DNA of 64,000 nucleotides from JAJDOJ01 sp034722015. GTDB taxonomy: Bacteria; Pseudomonadota; Gammaproteobacteria; JAJDOJ01. The stretch spans positions 7,847 through 71,846 of the forward strand of contig JAYENI010000081.1 of NCBI GenBank assembly GCA_034722015.1, read 5' to 3'. Position numbers and translations under genes: made by a program. This document shows positions 1 through 9,941 of this stretch, in pieces (positions within the stretch are counted from its first letter, which is position 1; every line of letters starts with the position of its first letter). The notes beneath the pieces are model-generated. The model did not search any database. It saw nothing but the letters and a program-made list of their open reading frames with translations, and had not been told where the DNA came from.

Positions 1-2033
1 CCGGCGTGGAAGCGGTGGGGTTCGCACGGGGGGTGTCATCGAAACTGGCGGTTGCCGGGGACGCCGGGGGGCGCCTGTATCGTTCCACCGACAGTGGCGG
101 GACCTGGGACGTCGTCGAAAGTGCCGCGCTGGACGGAGCGATCACAAGTATCGCAATCGCGGCAGGCACGTCCTCTTCTCCGGGTGAGGTGTTCGTCGGC
201 ACCGCGAGTGGGGCCCTCTACCGCAGCACGGATGCCGGTCAACGGTTTGAACGCCTGAAGAGGGCGTTTGGAGACCATAAGGCGCCCGTCGTCGCGGTCT
301 CCGTATCACCGGACTATGCGAACGACCGGTCGGTGATCGTGTCGACCGGGGAAGAGGCCGCGTTCATCTCGATCGACGGCGGTGCCAACTGGAAAAAGTG
401 GTCCGACGGCCTGACCACGGACCCCCAGGCCCATTCGGTCAAATACGACTCCCCGAGTTTCCGTGAAGCGGTCTTCTCGGGGGGGTATGTGCGGGACAGA
501 ACCATTTATCTTGCCGGTTTTGACGGTCTTTTCGTCTCGACTGACGCCGGGCAAAGCTGGAACCAGGCGGAGGTCATGCCGGTACGCCTGATCAAGGGCA
601 TTGCGACCGGGGATGCCGGCAAAGGCGTGAGTGTCGTCGGACTCGGGACCTATGGTGGCGGGGGATATTTTTCCCGGGACGGCGGCAATTCCTGGGTGGT
701 CGGGAACCAGGGCCTGGCCAGGACGCGTCTTTCCAGCCTGACATTTTCCGACAGCTTTGCCGAGGACCGGACGATCTATTCCGGCGCCTACGGAAAGTTG
801 CTGAAGTCTATTGACGGCGGCGAAAGCTGGACGGCCACCGGCCACGGAGAAGAGCAGGATCTTGGCTACGACACAAGACGGTTCGCCAGCAAGGTGTTGC
901 GGAAACTCGGACTCGATTCCCTGCACGAGGCGTGGTTTGCCGGGCACAGCTTTCAGGACCCCTATCCGACTGTCGTCGCGATTGCGCCGGATGAAAAGAC
1001 ACTGTTCTTCGGGACCCGCTGGCACGGGATCTATCGTTCCGACGATGCCGGTGAGACTTCCGAGCCATTGTGGGACGCCGACGGACACGCAGTCACGGGG
1101 GTAACCCTGTCGCCTGATTTTGCAAATGACCGAACCGTGTTCGCAACTGTTCGGAAAATCGGAATCGTCAAATCGACGGACGGCGGCGAGTCCTGGGAGC
1201 CAATGAACGAAGGTCTCACTCCTGTTCTGGCATGGCGGGATCAGTCCGAGTCCCGTCGTTCGGCCATGGACGTGCGGCTGGCGTTGCCGGATGATTTCGA
1301 CAAGACCGATTGGCTGGCGGCCGGGACCGAGGCGGGTCTCCATGTATCGCCGGACGGTGGCGAGACATGGACGAAATCGGGCGCTGCCGAGGTCTCCGGA
1401 AATATCGAGGCGATCGCGGTGTCGCCCGAATTCGCAAGCACCCGCACCCTTGTCATCAATGTCAAGGGTAAGGGCATCTACATCAGCAGGGATGCCGGCA
1501 ATTCATTTGTCCGCCCGTCCGGGGGGCCGATCGACCGGATACGCTATCTGGCGTTCTCTCCGTTGTACGCGAGCGACGAAACGATTTATGCCGCGTCGGA
1601 CGAGAACCTGTATCGGTCTACCGACGGGGGGGCCGGGTGGTCGGTGGTCTCGAGGCCCGCGCGGTACGAAAATATCAGGGAGCCGGTGCGCTTCACCGGG
1701 ACCTGGAAACGGGAAAACGGCGGCGAGTTCAGCGGCCTGAGCAGCACATGGTCAGATACACCGGGTGACCGCGTCGAACTGCGGTTCGTTGGCACCGGAG
1801 CGACCTGGATCGGCGGGTCGGGAACCGGATATGGCAGGGCGGATGTCTACATCGACGGCGAGCGTGTGGAAACCGTGGATCTCTTCGGTGAAGAGGACGG
1901 GCTGGGGGAGGTATACCGCTACGAGGGACTGGACTACGGCCCGCATGTCATCGCGGTGGTCGTTGCAGACAAGCGGAATACGCACTCCGCGGGGAACCGC
2001 GTGTCGGTTGACGCCTTCGATATCGCGCCGTGA
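1..2033 (+). CDS. BNR/sortilin-like beta-propeller protein, 5' end outside window
   Basis: About 675 residues are visible and the frame is open to the left edge, so the N-terminus and any signal peptide are missing. The sequence carries many BNR/Asp-box motifs of the form S-x-D-x-G-x-x-W (YRSTDSGGTW, FVSTDAGQSWN, LKSIDGGESW, YRSTDGGAGW), spaced as in sialidase/Vps10/Ycf48-type beta-propellers. The last ~110 residues form a separate Gly-rich beta domain (GTWKRENGGEFSG to DAFDIAP) resembling a carbohydrate-binding or jelly-roll module. Such proteins are usually extracytoplasmic; ligand and role are unknown. The gene is followed after a few bases by the sulfotransferase-like gene in the same direction. 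Confidence 0.8.
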   Translation, partial: GVEAVGFARGVSSKLAVAGDAGGRLYRSTDSGGTWDVVESAALDGAITSIAIAAGTSSSPGEVFVGTASGALYRSTDAGQRFERLKRAFGDHKAPVVAVSVSPDYANDRSVIVSTGEEAAFISIDGGANWKKWSDGLTTDPQAHSVKYDSPSFREAVFSGGYVRDRTIYLAGFDGLFVSTDAGQSWNQAEVMPVRLIKGIATGDAGKGVSVVGLGTYGGGGYFSRDGGNSWVVGNQGLARTRLSSLTFSDSFAEDRTIYSGAYGKLLKSIDGGESWTATGHGEEQDLGYDTRRFASKVLRKLGLDSLHEAWFAGHSFQDPYPTVVAIAPDEKTLFFGTRWHGIYRSDDAGETSEPLWDADGHAVTGVTLSPDFANDRTVFATVRKIGIVKSTDGGESWEPMNEGLTPVLAWRDQSESRRSAMDVRLALPDDFDKTDWLAAGTEAGLHVSPDGGETWTKSGAAEVSGNIEAIAVSPEFASTRTLVINVKGKGIYISRDAGNSFVRPSGGPIDRIRYLAFSPLYASDETIYAASDENLYRSTDGGAGWSVVSRPARYENIREPVRFTGTWKRENGGEFSGLSSTWSDTPGDRVELRFVGTGATWIGGSGTGYGRADVYIDGERVETVDLFGEEDGLGEVYRYEGLDYGPHVIAVVVADKRNTHSAGNRVSVDAFDIAP

Positions 2034-2075
2034 CCCGTGTCCGGCGATGTACTGTGCAATCGAGGATTCGGTTTG

Positions 2076-3008
2076 ATGTCTGAAACGAAACGAATCGCCA
2101 GGGTCTTCAACCGGTTGCTGGAGAGGGCCAGCCGGCTGAACTATGGACTGGCCAAAAGGCACTATTTTTCGAAGCAGGAAAAGGAATACCGGGGCCTTTC
2201 AAACCCGCCTCTGCTCGTCTATCAGATGGGAAAGGTCGGCTCGTCCACCGCCGTCGCGACCTTGAATACAGTGGACCTCGATGCGCCGATCTACCACGTA
2301 CATTTCCTCTCACCGGATCTGGTGGAAAAATACGAGGCGAAGCGCAGGCCTTACCTCAGGACGCGGAAGGCCGGGGACCTCAAGCACATCTGGCAGTACC
2401 AGTTCATCCGCAAGCTTCTGAACGACCCGGGCCGTTCGGGCAAGTGGCGGGTGATCTCGCTGGTGCGAGACCCCGTCGCACGAAATCTGGCGACATTTTT
2501 CGAACACATCGAGGTCCAGGCGGAGGACGGCGATTGCTGGGACCTGAAATCATGGGAATACCAGTTTGAAACCCGGGTCTGCCGCGAGGATCAGGAACGA
2601 CTGATCGAGCTGTTCTACGAGAAGTGCCGGCACGACACGCCGCTGGTGTACTTCGACCGGGAATTTCGCGATGTCCTTGGTTTCGATATCTTCGAAACGG
2701 GATTTCCCGTGAAGCGCGGGTACCAGATCACCCGACGTGACAACGCGGATTTTCTCGTGATCCGGCTGGAGGACCTGAACCGTTGCGCGACGCAGGCCTT
2801 CTCGGAGTTTCTGGGGGTCGACGGGCTGCGACTGGTCAACCGGAATGTCGGGGGAGGCAAGGAGTACGCGGAGATCTACGACCGGTTCAAGCGCATCATC
2901 AAGCTGCCGCCCGACTACCTCGACAGGATGTACGACTCGAAATTCGCGAGGCACTTTTACACCGAAGCAGAGATCGCAGAATTCAGGAAACGCTGGACCC
3001 GGTCCTGA
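2076..3008 (+). CDS. Sulfotransferase-like / putative capsular polysaccharide synthesis protein
   Basis: A 310-residue protein with the two PAPS-binding signatures of sulfotransferase folds: an N-terminal phosphosulfate-binding loop (YQMGKVGSSTA, about residues 48-58) and a downstream 3'-phosphate-binding motif (SLVRDPVARNLATFFEH, about residue 130). It best resembles the 'putative capsular polysaccharide synthesis' group and may sulfate a surface glycan. The ATG at 2076 was chosen because GAGGA lies about 9 bases upstream; an in-frame GTG at 2037 would add 13 residues. It follows the beta-propeller gene closely, so both may act at the cell surface (inference). No signal peptide, so cytoplasmic. 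Confidence 0.72.
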   Translation: MSETKRIARVFNRLLERASRLNYGLAKRHYFSKQEKEYRGLSNPPLLVYQMGKVGSSTAVATLNTVDLDAPIYHVHFLSPDLVEKYEAKRRPYLRTRKAGDLKHIWQYQFIRKLLNDPGRSGKWRVISLVRDPVARNLATFFEHIEVQAEDGDCWDLKSWEYQFETRVCREDQERLIELFYEKCRHDTPLVYFDREFRDVLGFDIFETGFPVKRGYQITRRDNADFLVIRLEDLNRCATQAFSEFLGVDGLRLVNRNVGGGKEYAEIYDRFKRIIKLPPDYLDRMYDSKFARHFYTEAEIAEFRKRWTRS

Positions 3009-3127
3009 CCGACCTCCCAATCCTCGTTTGAGGAGAATAGTCGCCTCGTGTGACGAGAACGGACACGAAGTCCGGCCAGCGACGCTTTTCCGCAGCAGGC
3101 CTTCCATTCTCGGACAGGCCTAGAGCA

Positions 3128-4642
3128 CTAGGTGTACGTGAGTGTGACGTCGGCTGCTTTCAGGTAGGCCGCTTCGCGTTCAAGCTCGAATTCCGTCAAT
3201 GGGTGAGCCTCCAGCCAGCCCTTGGGGAACAACAGGTTGAGGCTTCCCTTTCCGGCCCTGGCCCGGATGCGTGGTGGTTGCGTATCGTCGCGACTACGGT
3301 GAAACAAAACGGCGAGTCGCAACAGTACACACAGCTTGATTGCCGGGCCATCACAGGGATTCGGCAAGGCGTCAAAGATGGTTCGTGGAAACTTGCGGCG
3401 ATGACCGCGTACCAGCGCCGCGAGTATCCGCTGTTCCGAACCGGAAAACCCGGAAAGATCCGAATGTTCCAGCAGATATGCCCCATGCTTCTGGTACTGG
3501 CTGTGCGAGATCGCCAGCCCGGCTTCATGCAGGTGGGCGGCCCATGACAACATGTCGCCGAAATCGTCCCGGGACAAACCCCAGGGTTTCTCGACCTGTC
3601 CCAGCAAATGCAACGCGGTAGACTCCACGCGCGCTGCGTGCTCGGATTCCACGCCACAGCGCACCGATAGAGTCGTCACGGTGCGACCCCTGATGTCATC
3701 ATGCCGGATACGGCCTACCAGGTCATAAAGGAGTCCTTCCCGCAGGGCCTCGTCCGAGACGCTCATCTGCTCGATACCCAATGCCTCGAAGACGCCGAAC
3801 AGTACAGCGAATCCCCCCGGAATTACGGGTCTACGGTCTTCGCTGAGCCCCTCGAGTTTGAGGTTCTTCACCGAGCCGGCTTTAAGCAAACTTTCGCGCA
3901 TCTGCCGCATCGAGTCCAGTGTGATACCCGCGTCGCTCCATCCGGCCGCCTGAACGATGTCGCGGATCGATCGAATCGTTCCCGAACTGCCCACCGCTGT
4001 GTTCCAGCCTGTGTTCCGATAGCTCACTTCAACAGGCCTGACCTCCAGCCGGGCGGCAAGCCGTGCCCTGTCCATGTTCTTGCTGCTGATGCGTCCATCT
4101 CCAAACCAGGCGCGACTCATACTGACACACCCCATATGCAGGCTTTCACGCTGAATGGGTTCGAATGCCTCACCGATGATCAGTTCTGTGCTGCCCCCCC
4201 CGATATCGATCACCAGTCTACGATCATCGCTCGCGGCCAGACCGTGCGACACCCCGAGGTATACCAGCCGCGCCTCTTCGCGACCCGTGACAATCTCGAT
4301 GGGGTGTCCAAGCGCCTGTTCGGCCAACACCAGAAAGTTGCCTGAATCCTGCACCTGACGCAGCGTGTTGGTGCCGACTGCACGCACACTGCCATCGGGC
4401 ATGGAGTGCAGGCGTTGCCCGAACCGCCCAAGACAAGCGAGTGCACGATCCTTTGCCTCGTCGGTGAGCGTCTTGTCCTCTTGCAATCCGGCGCCCAGCC
4501 GGACCATTTCCCTCAGACGATCGATGATCTGAAGCTGACCGTCGGTCACACGCGCGACGATCATATGAAAACTGTTGGATCCCAGGTCGATTGCAGCGAC
4601 CAGTTCGGGCGGCTTTCTGAAGTACTTCGAGAATCCCAGCAT
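3128..4642 (-). CDS. ppx: Exopolyphosphatase, Ppx/GppA family
   Basis: A 504-residue protein of the ASKHA-fold Ppx/GppA family. The phosphate-1 loop AIDLGSNSFHM lies near residue 18 and the phosphate-2 loop LVIDIGGGSTELI near residue 145; a helical HD-like C-terminal domain follows (MLSWAAHLHEAG). The length matches proteobacterial Ppx (about 500). Ppx hydrolyses terminal phosphates of inorganic polyphosphate, possibly also pppGpp. It is convergent with the sulfotransferase-like gene. A palindromic repeat lies 25 bases upstream of its start, between it and the next leftward gene. The phosphate transport genes lie 9 kb away, so polyphosphate turnover fits the local theme. Confidence 0.93.
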   Translation of the reverse strand: MLGFSKYFRKPPELVAAIDLGSNSFHMIVARVTDGQLQIIDRLREMVRLGAGLQEDKTLTDEAKDRALACLGRFGQRLHSMPDGSVRAVGTNTLRQVQDSGNFLVLAEQALGHPIEIVTGREEARLVYLGVSHGLAASDDRRLVIDIGGGSTELIIGEAFEPIQRESLHMGCVSMSRAWFGDGRISSKNMDRARLAARLEVRPVEVSYRNTGWNTAVGSSGTIRSIRDIVQAAGWSDAGITLDSMRQMRESLLKAGSVKNLKLEGLSEDRRPVIPGGFAVLFGVFEALGIEQMSVSDEALREGLLYDLVGRIRHDDIRGRTVTTLSVRCGVESEHAARVESTALHLLGQVEKPWGLSRDDFGDMLSWAAHLHEAGLAISHSQYQKHGAYLLEHSDLSGFSGSEQRILAALVRGHRRKFPRTIFDALPNPCDGPAIKLCVLLRLAVLFHRSRDDTQPPRIRARAGKGSLNLLFPKGWLEAHPLTEFELEREAAYLKAADVTLTYT

Positions 4643-4667
4643 ATCGAATTTCCTCTATGTGACCGTG

Positions 4668-4825
4668 GGCGACTTCTGTCAAATGACATACCATCCTGCT
4701 TGTCTTTTCGTCCGTCCTCTATGTTGTGACAACAGTTGCATAGTTCGACTATGCGCCTGTCGTCGCGCCTTGATGACGAACGAAAATCCCGCGCGATCTG
4801 GTATGTCATTTTCCGGCAATCGCCT
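4668..4825. repeat. Palindromic MITE-like element, copy 1
   Basis: First complete copy (158 bp) of the dispersed element. It begins GGCGACTTCTGTCAAATGAC and ends with the inverted counterpart TTTTCCGGCAATCGCCT. The centre is a GCATAGT-TCG-ACTATGC hairpin. The right end overlaps the last codons of the leftward gene that starts at 6287 and supplies its stop codon. Confidence 0.9.
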
Positions 4826-6287
4826 TGACTTCCTCGACCCGTTTGATTCCACTCCGGTTTAACACGATGCGAAAACGTTTGTACAGCTCGCCACGAGAGG
4901 TCAAATACCGGATCACCAGACTGATGTGGTACACCTTGCTACCTGCCCCCCTGTAATACCGGTCGCCATCCACCACGAAAACCGCCTTGTCGGGGTTATC
5001 CATCTTCCGGACGAACCTCGACATGCCCAGCCTCCAGATGTCCGTGATTCCGTCTATCGGTGTGTTCCGGTAAACCTGCTCGAAGTTTCGGGAAAATATC
5101 GTCATGGATTTCCGGTAGAGAAAAACCTTTTCGCCTAACTGGTCGTTATCGATTCGGGTGATCGGGTCGCGATTCCTGAGTCTGCGAATCTCCGGCTGCA
5201 GTTTACTGTCGGACATGAACTGGAAGGCCTCCCTGCTGACACCCAGCTGATTTCCGCGCGACCCACCGCATATCTTTACTTTATGGTCGAAGAATCGGCT
5301 CTGTACCTTCTTGTTGACATAAAGGCGGACCAGTTCCTTGATTCGATCCTTGAACATGTAACTGACCACGAGGGCGACAAAGAACGCCATGGTGAAATTT
5401 CCGTATGTCTGCTGGGTCAGAAAAGCCACCGTCGTTGCAAAAACCATCGCCAGTCCGGCCGCCAGGCTGTAGACCACCTGCTCGGTGATTCGACCCTCGG
5501 GGCGAACGCTCGTATCGAGAAACAGGATGCTTTCCATGAGCCTTTTCAGAACGCCGCGGCGATAAATAAACGCTTCATTGTCCGAGTCGGCAGTGGGTAT
5601 TGACGGATAACCCTGTTCAATTCGGTACGTGACCTCTTCAGTGATGATATCGAGAAGCGCCTTTCTGTAGCCTCCAGGGTTGTCGTCAGAAAGTTTCCCG
5701 GTCTTTTCCAGAATGTCGAAAGTGAATTGTTCGACAGTTGTGCTGATGTATTCGTCGGCAAGCGCGTAGATGGAACGAATCCTGTCGTCGATCGAGGGCA
5801 GGGCAACCATTTCACGAAGACTTCTGAACCTTGGAAGGATCGTTTCCAGGTTGGGCAGGTAGTGTTCAACCAGATATTCCGCATCCGTTGAATTGCGCGC
5901 ATTTGCTATCAGGTCGACATGGTCTCGTATGGAACTTTTAAGGATGCAGCAGAACAACTTGATCTGGTTTTCGCAATTCCTGATCGCCGCGTCTGACTTG
6001 TGATCGGTCAGGTCTTTAAGGGCGGTCTCCAGTGCGACAAACGGGCTGTCGACGGCAGAGGCGATGTCGCGTAGCAATACAGTCGGTAGCTTGAACCGGA
6101 TATAGGTCTGAGTGTCCCTGTAGAACAGGTATTTCGGATAGGTATCCGGGTTGACGTCAAGGCTGTTGGGGACAAAGACAAACGCCTCGATCGCATAGGC
6201 TGTATGTTTCTGATCTTGCTCAAGCTTGTAATCCGACTTGATCTCGACCTGAAACTTTCCAGAGGTCCTTATGGTTTCTTCGATCAT
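4806..6287 (-). CDS. Unknown membrane protein with two central transmembrane segments
   Basis: A 493-residue protein that I do not recognise. A soluble N-terminal half (residues 1-270) is rich in charged and aromatic residues. Two adjacent hydrophobic helices follow (VYSLAAGLAMVFATTVAFL and NFTMAFFVALVVSYMF, about residues 270-312), then a basic cytoplasmic-looking region ending in a beta-rich segment. No catalytic motif is visible. The final residues KAIAGK and the TGA stop are encoded by the palindromic element at 4668-4825, so the native C-terminus was probably different. It lies upstream of ppx on the same strand, separated by the repeat. The function is not known. Confidence 0.75.
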   Translation of the reverse strand: MIEETIRTSGKFQVEIKSDYKLEQDQKHTAYAIEAFVFVPNSLDVNPDTYPKYLFYRDTQTYIRFKLPTVLLRDIASAVDSPFVALETALKDLTDHKSDAAIRNCENQIKLFCCILKSSIRDHVDLIANARNSTDAEYLVEHYLPNLETILPRFRSLREMVALPSIDDRIRSIYALADEYISTTVEQFTFDILEKTGKLSDDNPGGYRKALLDIITEEVTYRIEQGYPSIPTADSDNEAFIYRRGVLKRLMESILFLDTSVRPEGRITEQVVYSLAAGLAMVFATTVAFLTQQTYGNFTMAFFVALVVSYMFKDRIKELVRLYVNKKVQSRFFDHKVKICGGSRGNQLGVSREAFQFMSDSKLQPEIRRLRNRDPITRIDNDQLGEKVFLYRKSMTIFSRNFEQVYRNTPIDGITDIWRLGMSRFVRKMDNPDKAVFVVDGDRYYRGAGSKVYHISLVIRYLTSRGELYKRFRIVLNRSGIKRVEEVKAIAGK

Positions 6288-6378
6288 CGTCGACCCGCGG
6301 TGACTGTTGATTCATCGGTTGATGGTGCCGGATACTGCTGATACATGAGTGTGCCCTGTGTCGTGCCGTCGTTCGAGG

Positions 6379-8220
6379 TCAGTCCCCCGGTTCTTTCGCC
6401 GCGCTTTTCGCGACTGACGGTTTAGGTCCGGAAGCTCTCCGCTCGGGCTTCTCCGATTCCGCTTCGTTTCGTTGCCTCGCCTGTTTCAGATAGGCATTTA
6501 CCGCAGGCTTCAGGGTCTGGAACCGGTATCCTTTCGCCAGCTTGCGTCGCTCGAGCGCCCAACCCTGATTGAAATAGTCCTCCAGGGTTCTTTTTACACG
6601 CGCGTAGAAAAGGGAAATGCCCTGTTCGGCCAGCTCGGCGCGCAGTGCGTCGAGTTTCATCAGACCCGTGGCGTCCAGAACATTGATGGCGCTGGCGTCG
6701 ACGACGACCCATTCCACCGGGGTCTTGGCCCGGGCAATGATCGAGCGCACCCGGTCCCTGAAATAATCCGCGTTGTAGAAGACGATGTTGGCGTCGAACC
6801 GGTAGATAATCAGTCCCGGGATGGTGGTGGCCTGTGGGTAGTCGGCGATGTCGTGGAAGCCCTTCATGCCGGCAACGCGACCGAGGATGGCGTCGTGCGG
6901 CCTCGACCCGACCGTCAGCAACCAGACCAGCGACAGGGCCACGGCCAGCAGCACGCCGGGAAGCACCCCCAGAACGAGTACGCCCAGGGTGGTGGTGACC
7001 GACAGCAGCAGTTCGCGATAGCTCATGCGAAACAGGGACCGGAGACGGGACCAGTCGAACAGCCCGGCAGCGGAAACGACGATGACCGCGGCCAGTGTGA
7101 CGTTTGGTATCCAGGCCAGCGGGCCGGTGAGGAAAAGCAGAACCAGCAGCATCGTCCCGCCCGCCACGATCCCCACAAGCTGGGTCTTGCCGCCCATGGC
7201 GCTATTGACCGCGGTTCGTGAGTCGGCGCCGGTCACGGGGAAGCCCTGGAGCAGCCCGGTGCCGAGGTTGCAGGCGCCGAAGGCGATCATCTCCTGATTG
7301 GCGTTGATGTCGTACCCGTTTCGCTGGGCAAAACTCTTTGCGGTCAGGATGCCGCTGGTGAAACTCACCAGCACGATGCCCGCCGCCGAACCCAGGATAT
7401 GTTCGAACAGATCGAGGTCGAATCCGGGCAGGTGCACCGCGGGAATTCCCGCAGGCACGTTGCCCAGCAGGGCGATGCCGCGCTCCTCCAGCCCCAGTGT
7501 CGGCACGGCGGCGATACTGGCCGCTACCACCACGAATGCGCCCGGTATCCCCGGTGCGACGCGGCGCAGCACCACGAGCGCCAGGAGCACGCTGGCCCCG
7601 AGCACCAGCGTGGGAAGGTGAAACTGATCGACCCTTTCCGCGAACTCGATGAGTTTGGGAATGAATTCCGATGCGTCTCCCGAATATCCGAACAGCGTTT
7701 TCAGTTGACCCGCCAGGATCAGCAGCGCGATGCCGTTCAGGTATCCGGTGAGAATCGGCATGGACAGGAAGTTGGCGATGAACCCGAGTCGCGCGACACC
7801 ACCGATGATATAAATCAACCCGGTCATCAGCGTCAGGACGACGAGCAACGCCATGTACTTGTCCGGGTCACCGGCGGCCAGTGGTCCGAGTGTCGCCGCG
7901 ACGATGATACAGGTTGCCGCGTCAGGCCCGGTCATCAACTGGCGGGATGACCCGAACAGCGCATAGATGAACAGCGGAAAGATGGCGGAGTACATGCCGA
8001 AGACGGCCGGAACACCCGCAAGCTCGGCGTATGCGATACCCACGGGCAACGCGATGGCCGCGACGGAAAGGCCGGCGCCAACATCATTGGGCAGCCAGGA
8101 TGCCCTGTACTCGAGCAGGGTTGCCAGCCCGGGGAAGAATCTACGGACCTGGTATTGGGCTTTTCGTCTGTTGTGGCTACTGACTTTCAATTGAGAACAA
8201 GCATCCTGGTTTTCGAGCAA
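6379..8220 (-). CDS. SulP family inorganic anion transporter with STAS domain
   Basis: A 613-residue protein of the SulP/SLC26 family. The start of the membrane domain (VGAGLSVAAIALPVGIAYAE, then FGMYSAIFPLFIYALFGSSR) is the typical SulP TM1-TM3 region with around 12 helices. A C-terminal STAS domain follows (about residues 440-560, with VVVDASAINVLDATGLMKLD). Substrates in this family include sulfate, bicarbonate and dicarboxylates; which one applies cannot be read from sequence. The annotated start is TTG; no closer ATG exists before the first helix. It is the last gene of a leftward run with a P-loop protein, a phosphatase and a sensor, which suggests regulated transport (inference). Confidence 0.9.
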   Translation of the reverse strand: MLENQDACSQLKVSSHNRRKAQYQVRRFFPGLATLLEYRASWLPNDVGAGLSVAAIALPVGIAYAELAGVPAVFGMYSAIFPLFIYALFGSSRQLMTGPDAATCIIVAATLGPLAAGDPDKYMALLVVLTLMTGLIYIIGGVARLGFIANFLSMPILTGYLNGIALLILAGQLKTLFGYSGDASEFIPKLIEFAERVDQFHLPTLVLGASVLLALVVLRRVAPGIPGAFVVVAASIAAVPTLGLEERGIALLGNVPAGIPAVHLPGFDLDLFEHILGSAAGIVLVSFTSGILTAKSFAQRNGYDINANQEMIAFGACNLGTGLLQGFPVTGADSRTAVNSAMGGKTQLVGIVAGGTMLLVLLFLTGPLAWIPNVTLAAVIVVSAAGLFDWSRLRSLFRMSYRELLLSVTTTLGVLVLGVLPGVLLAVALSLVWLLTVGSRPHDAILGRVAGMKGFHDIADYPQATTIPGLIIYRFDANIVFYNADYFRDRVRSIIARAKTPVEWVVVDASAINVLDATGLMKLDALRAELAEQGISLFYARVKRTLEDYFNQGWALERRKLAKGYRFQTLKPAVNAYLKQARQRNEAESEKPERRASGPKPSVAKSAAKEPGD

Positions 8221-8301
8221 TACCGGAACGAGTTGCGGAACATTGAACGGCGGGACCCTGCCCGTCGGGCTTTGTCGTGTGTCACTGTGCCAGCGGAAGA
8301 C

Positions 8302-9924
8302 TCAGTGTCGGCCACCATCCATGACATCGAGTATTGCTAGGGCGGATTTGGCGGCCTTCTCTATCTCCAGGGTGTCCTCCAGCCGTTTACCGTGGGGGTG
8401 GCTCTTCTCCAGCCGTTGCGCGTGCCTGGAGATACCGTGGAGCAGTTTGCTTAACTTTTTCTGCAACTCATCGGCCTGCGCCTGTCTGTCGCGCTGCGAA
8501 TGTTCCAGTTCTTCCCAGGCCTCCGCTGCACGCATGGAGGATTTCCACCATTCCACGAGACGGGCCTTGTGATCCGCCATGATGTTGACCGACTGGGCCA
8601 TGGCATTCACCTCATCGCGCCCCCCCGGGAGGGTGGGTATACGCTCTATGGGTTCTTCGAAAGCCAGTTGGTCCAGAAATCCGGCGATGCGCCATAAGGG
8701 GCGTGTGATGCTTAGTGTGATAATCACCGCCGATAGTATGCCCATCAGGGTTGCCAGACCTGCCAACCACAGCATGAACCGGACATTTGTCGTGGAGGCG
8801 TTACGAATGCGTTCGATGCTCTCCTGCATCGCCTGCTCGGCGTACAGGCCGTTTTTCTGCACCAGTCGGGTTACTTCAGCAACCGTGTCGCGCATCTCGC
8901 CTTGCAGTCGGTCGATTTCCCTGTTCTGGTCGACCAGGGCGAGAAAGTCACGGCGGTAGTCGCTGAGCAGGCCTTCGAACGCATCCTTGTCCACTTCGGA
9001 AACGTCACAAATGTCGAGCTGATTTTGAATCCGTACCAGTTCCTGCAGTGCCATGCCGACGTACTGCTGGTCACCGCGCAGCAGGTAGTCCTTCTCCCTT
9101 CTCCGCAGCTGCAGGACGTTGTTACCCAGGTGCGGGATGTAGTGGCTGGAGATCGAGGCCTCGATACGATCGGCGGCCTCGCTGAAGGGACCCGTGCCCC
9201 CCTGGACCTCATCCTGGACCAGGACCGCTTCCGAATAGGCGAGGAAGGCCTCCCGGTAGACCCCCGACTCCCACAACAGCGCCTGTTTCATTTCCGGTTC
9301 CAGGCCAGACGCATTAACCTGCGCCTCGAATGCACCGATCTGTCGCAATACCTCGTCGCGGTACAGTGCTTCCCGCCTGAGCCCCAGGTCCTTTTCCGCC
9401 TGCCGGATCTGCAGCAGTTTCAGGTACAGGTTACCGACCTTGAAGTGCTCGGCCCTGTCCTCCAGCACGTGCGCGGTGTCGCGGAATGCGCCCTGGAGAC
9501 CGGAATTGTGGTCCAGCCCCTTGGTGCGCCAGGCCTCGGCGATCGCATCAAAAAGTTGCCGGTAGGTGCGCACCAGTTCGGAGATTCGTGCCGCGACCTC
9601 CGCGCCCTCGGTGTCAACTTGTGCCAGGGCCTCCGTCTCCGTCATAACGCCATGGAGAGATTCGGTCACCGCTGACGCAGTTTCCTCGTTTCGGTACAGG
9701 AGAAACTCCTTCTCGGCGCGGCGCGCCTCGAGCATCTGTTTCTCGATACGCAGGGCATGGCCCCATTTTTCCGCGAACACCGCCTCCAACCTCTCGTAGT
9801 CGGAGAGGGTGTGTTGCAGGGTCTGGTGGTATTGCCAGATAACGGCGAGAAACAGAAGGCCCACGAGGCCGAAACTGAGACCGATCTTTTCGCCGATGCG
9901 AAATTGCGAATAAAAATGTTTCAT
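8302..9924 (-). CDS. HBM-type sensor membrane protein with HAMP, no output domain
   Basis: A 540-residue protein laid out like a chemoreceptor: an N-terminal TM (IGLSFGLVGLLFLAVIWQYH), a long periplasmic all-helical region (about 40-380), a second TM (FMLWLAGLATLMGILSAVII), a HAMP-like segment, then a coiled coil. The periplasmic part has the paired helical-bimodular signatures RRAEKEFLLYRN and RRREKDYLLRGD, as in HBM sensor domains that bind organic acids. There is no methyl-accepting, kinase, GGDEF or EAL domain. It is 17 bases downstream of the phosphatase gene and 81 bases upstream of the SulP gene, so it may sense a ligand for that transport unit. Confidence 0.78.
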   Translation of the reverse strand: MKHFYSQFRIGEKIGLSFGLVGLLFLAVIWQYHQTLQHTLSDYERLEAVFAEKWGHALRIEKQMLEARRAEKEFLLYRNEETASAVTESLHGVMTETEALAQVDTEGAEVAARISELVRTYRQLFDAIAEAWRTKGLDHNSGLQGAFRDTAHVLEDRAEHFKVGNLYLKLLQIRQAEKDLGLRREALYRDEVLRQIGAFEAQVNASGLEPEMKQALLWESGVYREAFLAYSEAVLVQDEVQGGTGPFSEAADRIEASISSHYIPHLGNNVLQLRRREKDYLLRGDQQYVGMALQELVRIQNQLDICDVSEVDKDAFEGLLSDYRRDFLALVDQNREIDRLQGEMRDTVAEVTRLVQKNGLYAEQAMQESIERIRNASTTNVRFMLWLAGLATLMGILSAVIITLSITRPLWRIAGFLDQLAFEEPIERIPTLPGGRDEVNAMAQSVNIMADHKARLVEWWKSSMRAAEAWEELEHSQRDRQAQADELQKKLSKLLHGISRHAQRLEKSHPHGKRLEDTLEIEKAAKSALAILDVMDGGRH

Positions 9925-9941
9925 GGCCCGGGTCCGGTTCG

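Noticed and set aside
306..1343. A long minus-strand frame opposite the beta-propeller gene
   Set aside because: Antisense to clear BNR repeats and without protein-like composition.
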